NCBI GenBank assembly: GCA_902795715.1
Contig: CADBME010000216.1
Span: forward strand, 1-5,810
Reading direction: 5' to 3'
Length of the DNA: 5,810 nucleotides
DNA from: an uncultured Lachnospiraceae bacterium
GTDB lineage: Bacteria > Bacillota_A > Clostridia > Lachnospirales > Lachnospiraceae
Below, in pieces: positions 3,900 to 5,810 of the stretch. The notes below the pieces were generated by a model, which was not told where the DNA came from, did no database searches, and worked only from the letters and a program-made list of their open reading frames with translations. The number at the start of each line of letters is the position of its first letter. The first letter of the stretch is position 1. The translations under genes were made by a program, and so were the position numbers.

Positions 3900-5810
3900 A
3901 TGATCGGAGAATCAAACAAGAGAAAGGCAAAGCCGGGGATTGCCCTTCTGCTTTGTATGGTGATGATAGTTTCTCTGCTGGCCTCCGGCTGCTCGAAAAA
4001 AGCCGGGAAAAAGGACGAAGGGGAAACTTCTTCTGCAGAGGAAAGGACCATGGATGAGGAGGCAATCAGGGAGGCGGAAGCCCAGGCCCGCCTTGCTGAA
4101 CTCTTTGAAGGCATGTCACTCCAGCAGAAGGTAGAGCAGATGATCATGCCGGCTTTCCGGACATGGGAAGGATCGGATCAGAATGTTACGGATCTTAACA
4201 TGGTTCCTGAACTGGCAGATGCTCTTGCCGCTCATCAGTATGGTGGAGTGATTCTTTTTGGTCAGAATATAGAGGATACAGAACAGACTGTACGTCTGGT
4301 CAACGATCTGCAGGTTAACAATGCTGAAGGAGCGGAGTATGCCGAGACCGGAATCATTCCCTATCTGGTCGCAGCGGAACAGGAAGGCGGCGCTGTGGCC
4401 TGCCTGTCCATGGGAACCCGGGGGACGGGAAGTATGGCCATCGGAGCCACAGGAGATCATGCACAGGAAAATGCACTTGTCACCGGACGGATGTTTGGAG
4501 AGGAACTTGCCGCCCTGGGAATCAATGTGAATCTGGGTCCCTGTATCAATGTCATTTCCGACCCTTCGGATATGGGCATGAGCACCAGGGTTTTCTCCGA
4601 CGACCCCCGGCAGGTGACAGAACTGGGACTGGCTTTTAAAAGCGGAGTGGATGAAAGCAATGTCATCAGCTGCTTCAAACACTTTCCCGGCGCAGGCGAC
4701 GGGAGTGATTATCCGACATCCATCCACCTGACCCTCGACCAGCTGAAGAATGGCGGACTTTCCGTTTTTGGGGCAGCTCTAGGAAATGGAGCTGAGATGG
4801 TGATGACTTCGGCAACTACATTTCCGGAGATCGACGAGGAACAGATGATGGCCGATGGCAAGACCACGGGCTATTATCCGGCTTCCCTGTCACCGATGGT
4901 CGTGACTAAATTACTTAGGGAAGAATACGGCTTTGACGGGGTGGTCATAACCGATGCCCTGGAGAAGGAGCAGTTTGTGACGGAACCGGATAAAAGAAAG
5001 CCCCTTTTTAAAGGAGAAGCCGGCAGTATGGAACATGACCTTCAGGTCGCTGAAAAAGCAATAAATGCCGGCTGTGATATCCTTCTCATCCCGACAGATT
5101 TATGTAAAAAAGAAGCCATTTCCTATTATGATGATTATATCAAAGGGCTTGTAAAGCGAGTGGAGGAAGGGGCCATCAGCCAGGAAAGGATCGATGAATC
5201 GGTATCCCGGATTCTTGCCCTCAAAGGAGAACACGGCATTCTCGATATGGATACAAGCGGAACCGATGTAGACCAGAAAACAGCCAAAGCCTTTCGAACG
5301 GTGGGCTCTGAAGAACACCACAAGACAGAAAAAAATATAGCTGCCCAGAGCATTACACTGCTTAAAAATGACGGAGCCATCCCGCTTTCCGGAAAGGAAA
5401 AGAAGATTGTTATCATCGGACAGACAGATCAGGATGACATTCCCATAAGATATGCCATCAATCAGCTCATGGAAAAAGGAACCATCGACCCAGCTGCCCG
5501 GATTGCAGACCACATCAGCGGAGAGAAAAAGGGAGATGAAAAAGCGGCGACCAGCATAGTCATTGATCATTATCACAGTCCGGATGACGGTGGGAAACTG
5601 GTATATAGCAAAAAACTGACCCAATCCATCCAGGGAGCAGATGCCGTCATATGTCTCAGCGCAGTCGCTGCCGGTATCGATCAGATACGGGATAACAGCC
5701 TTGTTGTGCAGGGTGTTCGGAAAGCTTTATCAGACAGCCATAAGGCCGGAGCCAGGTTTATTCTTTTGAGTGACAACCTTCCTGTGGACACCACTCGTTT
5801 CCAGGATGCC
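3900..5810 (+). CDS. Family 3 glycoside hydrolase lipoprotein, C-terminus cut by window edge
   Basis: The frame is open for 637 codons to the window end. A lipobox LASGC (Cys31) follows a basic and hydrophobic signal sequence, so the product should be lipid-anchored on the outer face of the membrane. A charged linker (about 32-65) leads to the GH3 catalytic barrel: GGVILFG (115-121), EQEGG (160-164, usually DQEGG), NLGPCINVISDP (211-222), TRVFSDDP (229-236), KHFPG (260-264) and SLSPMVVTKLLREEYGFDGV with ITDAL (350-354), in which Asp352 matches the nucleophile. A GH3 C-terminal domain begins near AAQSITLLKNDGAIPL (481-496). The order is closest to NagZ-type beta-N-acetylhexosaminidases, but the loop after KHFPG is longer and lacks the DSH dyad Asp, leaving only His276. 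Substrate is therefore uncertain: a cell-wall or dietary glycan, or reduced activity. AAAGGAG, six bases before the ATG, fixes the start. Confidence 0.92.
   Translation, partial: MIGESNKRKAKPGIALLLCMVMIVSLLASGCSKKAGKKDEGETSSAEERTMDEEAIREAEAQARLAELFEGMSLQQKVEQMIMPAFRTWEGSDQNVTDLNMVPELADALAAHQYGGVILFGQNIEDTEQTVRLVNDLQVNNAEGAEYAETGIIPYLVAAEQEGGAVACLSMGTRGTGSMAIGATGDHAQENALVTGRMFGEELAALGINVNLGPCINVISDPSDMGMSTRVFSDDPRQVTELGLAFKSGVDESNVISCFKHFPGAGDGSDYPTSIHLTLDQLKNGGLSVFGAALGNGAEMVMTSATTFPEIDEEQMMADGKTTGYYPASLSPMVVTKLLREEYGFDGVVITDALEKEQFVTEPDKRKPLFKGEAGSMEHDLQVAEKAINAGCDILLIPTDLCKKEAISYYDDYIKGLVKRVEEGAISQERIDESVSRILALKGEHGILDMDTSGTDVDQKTAKAFRTVGSEEHHKTEKNIAAQSITLLKNDGAIPLSGKEKKIVIIGQTDQDDIPIRYAINQLMEKGTIDPAARIADHISGEKKGDEKAATSIVIDHYHSPDDGGKLVYSKKLTQSIQGADAVICLSAVAAGIDQIRDNSLVVQGVRKALSDSHKAGARFILLSDNLPVDTTRFQDA

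Noticed and set aside
3616..3903. 95-codon plus-strand frame spanning the peptide end, hairpin and hydrolase leader
   Set aside because: It runs through the long inverted repeat, a promoter and the ribosome site of the next gene, and has no ribosome site of its own.
4116..4727. 203-codon antisense frame
   Set aside because: It is a shadow of the family 3 hydrolase, whose motifs lie on the plus strand here.
5100..5624. 174-codon antisense frame
   Set aside because: It is a shadow of the family 3 hydrolase frame, which is open through the whole stretch.

Overview
The window looks like chromosomal DNA of a Gram-positive anaerobe of the Clostridia, most likely a member of the Lachnospiraceae. 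That placement is an inference. It rests on AGGAGG-type ribosome sites, TTG start use, a lipobox lipoprotein, a secreted SH3/papain-like protease and a double-glycine leader peptide. No rRNA, tRNA, CRISPR array or transposase gene is visible. Two of the five genes run off the window edges and so have no stop inside it.

Left part (1-1005, minus strand): the first 335 codons of an adenine-specific N6 DNA methyltransferase with a helix-turn-helix domain at its N terminus. Methylase motifs X, I and II are present, and the window ends just before the expected catalytic NPPY/F motif. The gene has its own promoter (1028-1056) and ribosome site. Next, also on the minus strand (1173-1577), is a monocistronic gene for a small, very basic secreted protein with four cysteines. 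A strong intrinsic terminator (1124-1159) lies 13 bases after its stop codon, so the two minus-strand genes appear to be separate transcripts.

Middle part (1578-3659, plus strand): a 156-bp divergent intergenic region with promoters facing both ways. It is followed by a 509-residue secreted protein with two SH3-like segments, a ricin-like beta-trefoil segment and a C-terminal C39-like (Peptidase_C39_2) papain-fold protease with Gln, Cys, His and Asp in place. Downstream, behind its own -10 box, is an 85-residue TTG-initiated peptide with a textbook double-glycine leader and a 64-residue cysteine-free acidic core.

Right part (3660-5810, plus strand): a long imperfect hairpin (3674-3753) that may be a terminator or a REP/MITE-like palindrome, an extended -10 promoter, a leader with a hairpin beside the ribosome site, and a lipoprotein of glycoside hydrolase family 3, cut by the window end after 637 codons. 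Its nucleophile motif is intact, but the loop that carries the Asp-His dyad in NagZ-type enzymes is altered.

Apart from the methyltransferase, all the products look exported or surface-bound. The most interesting juxtaposition is an exported C39-like protease directly upstream of a double-glycine peptide. Whether they work together cannot be settled from this window.
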